A program made the position numbers and the translations under genes. A DNA stretch of 40,834 nt from Prevotella sp. Its GTDB lineage: Bacteria > Bacteroidota > Bacteroidia > Bacteroidales > Bacteroidaceae. Under the pieces are notes generated by a model. The model was not told the DNA's origin. It made no database searches and saw only the letters and a list, made by a program, of their open reading frames with translations. How positions within the stretch are numbered: the first letter of the stretch is position 1; every line of letters begins with the position of its first letter. The stretch is from the NCBI GenBank assembly GCA_022769285.1, contig JALEKD010000015.1:1-40834 (forward strand). The letters run 5' to 3'. Below, one piece after another: positions 40,690-40,834 of this stretch.

Positions 40690-40741
40690 ATATAAAAACA
40701 AGACCCGATAGCTTGACGAATCAGAGGCTACCGGGAATCAA
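40690..40741 (-). ncRNA. Candidate small RNA with consensus promoter and hairpin terminator
   Basis: On the minus strand TTGG (40777-40774), exactly 19 nt, TATCTTTG (40754-40747) forms a consensus promoter. Transcription would begin near 40741. Within about 10 nt the RNA forms a 9-bp stem, CCCGGUAGC (40735-40727) with GCUAUCGGG (40712-40704), followed by UCUUGUUUUUAUA. One pair is G-U on this strand but would be C-A on the other, supporting minus-strand expression. The resulting RNA would be about 50 nt with no ORF. Confidence 0.45.
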
Positions 40742-40795
40742 CGCTACAAAGATAGTGTTTTTTCTTGTTTCAACCAAGTAAATGGACGAATATTT

Positions 40796-40834
40796 ATGGA
40801 ATATTTAGATTTTGAGCGGATTTTGTCTGCCAAA
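40796..40834 (+). CDS. 5' end of a gene cut by the window edge
   Basis: An ATG at 40796 opens 13 codons (MEYLDFERILSAK) to the end of the window. The pattern F-E-x-I-L-S resembles the N-terminus I recall for Abi_2 (AbiD/AbiF-type abortive infection) proteins in Bacteroidetes, but 13 residues are far too few for assignment. A box TATTTTTG at 40670-40677 could be its promoter. It lies divergent from the candidate small RNA and just beyond a recent IS insertion. Confidence 0.3.
   Translation, partial: MEYLDFERILSAK

Overview
The window looks like the chromosome of a Bacteroidales bacterium, most likely a Prevotellaceae-type organism of moderate G+C. The evidence is the promoter grammar (a TAnnTTTG box at -7, in the best cases preceded by TTTG or TTGG exactly 19 nt upstream), the absence of Shine-Dalgarno sequences, and gene families typical of the group (DUF4494, DUF349, the Bacteroidales form of MnmA, TonB-plug-like surface protein, Nim-type flavoprotein, lipoproteins with a serine-cysteine lipobox). 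Genus cannot be fixed from the sequence alone.

Layout. 1-5560: tRNA-Ser(UGA) on the minus strand, mutS2, and a large secreted MG2/plug-like protein. 5627-5887: a compact RNA locus with the SRP RNA followed 4 nt later by tRNA-Thr(UGU) and one terminator. 5890-6960: a gene graveyard with three decayed coding remnants, one of them a lipoprotein broken in a run of eight A. 6963-10898 (minus): a three-gene operon of two tandem acyl-CoA ligase paralogues and a Nim-like flavoprotein, under a near-consensus promoter that contains a 10-bp-arm palindrome. 11015-17183 (mostly minus): a palindromic repeat, a DUF349 protein, CorA, PepD and a flippase-like membrane protein preceded by promoter-bearing tandem repeats. 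17295-19600: a membrane-anchored LuxR-type regulator converging on a sugar nucleotidyltransferase, then a broken ORF. 19821-24940 (plus): lysS with a structured leader, gpsA, pgi and a HAD phosphatase. 25039-29946: two secreted proteins, mnmA, a TlpA-type thioredoxin, and a cupin divergent from an HxlR regulator. 29964-32866 (plus): an SPFH / ribbon-helix-helix / membrane protein operon and an aldose epimerase. 32888-37464 (minus): a kinase-SUMF1 remnant, rsgA-frr, an FtsX-like permease and an aminotransferase. 37486-38842: a mirror-image divergent promoter, DUF4494 and yggS. 38923-40365: a complete IS4-family element with 21-bp ends and a 9-bp target duplication. 40375-40834: AT-rich DNA with a candidate minus-strand small RNA and the first 13 codons of a gene cut by the window edge.

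Most genes are ordinary housekeeping: DNA repair or ribosome rescue (MutS2), translation (LysS, Frr, RsgA, MnmA, two tRNAs, SRP RNA), central carbon and lipid metabolism (Pgi, GpsA, acyl-CoA ligases). The less ordinary material is regulatory and architectural: leaderless mutS2 and mnmA transcripts, a perfectly mirrored divergent promoter, promoter-bearing tandem repeats, a shared palindromic repeat family, the SRP-tRNA dicistron, and the candidate RNA beside the truncated gene at the right edge. No CRISPR array or prophage was seen.
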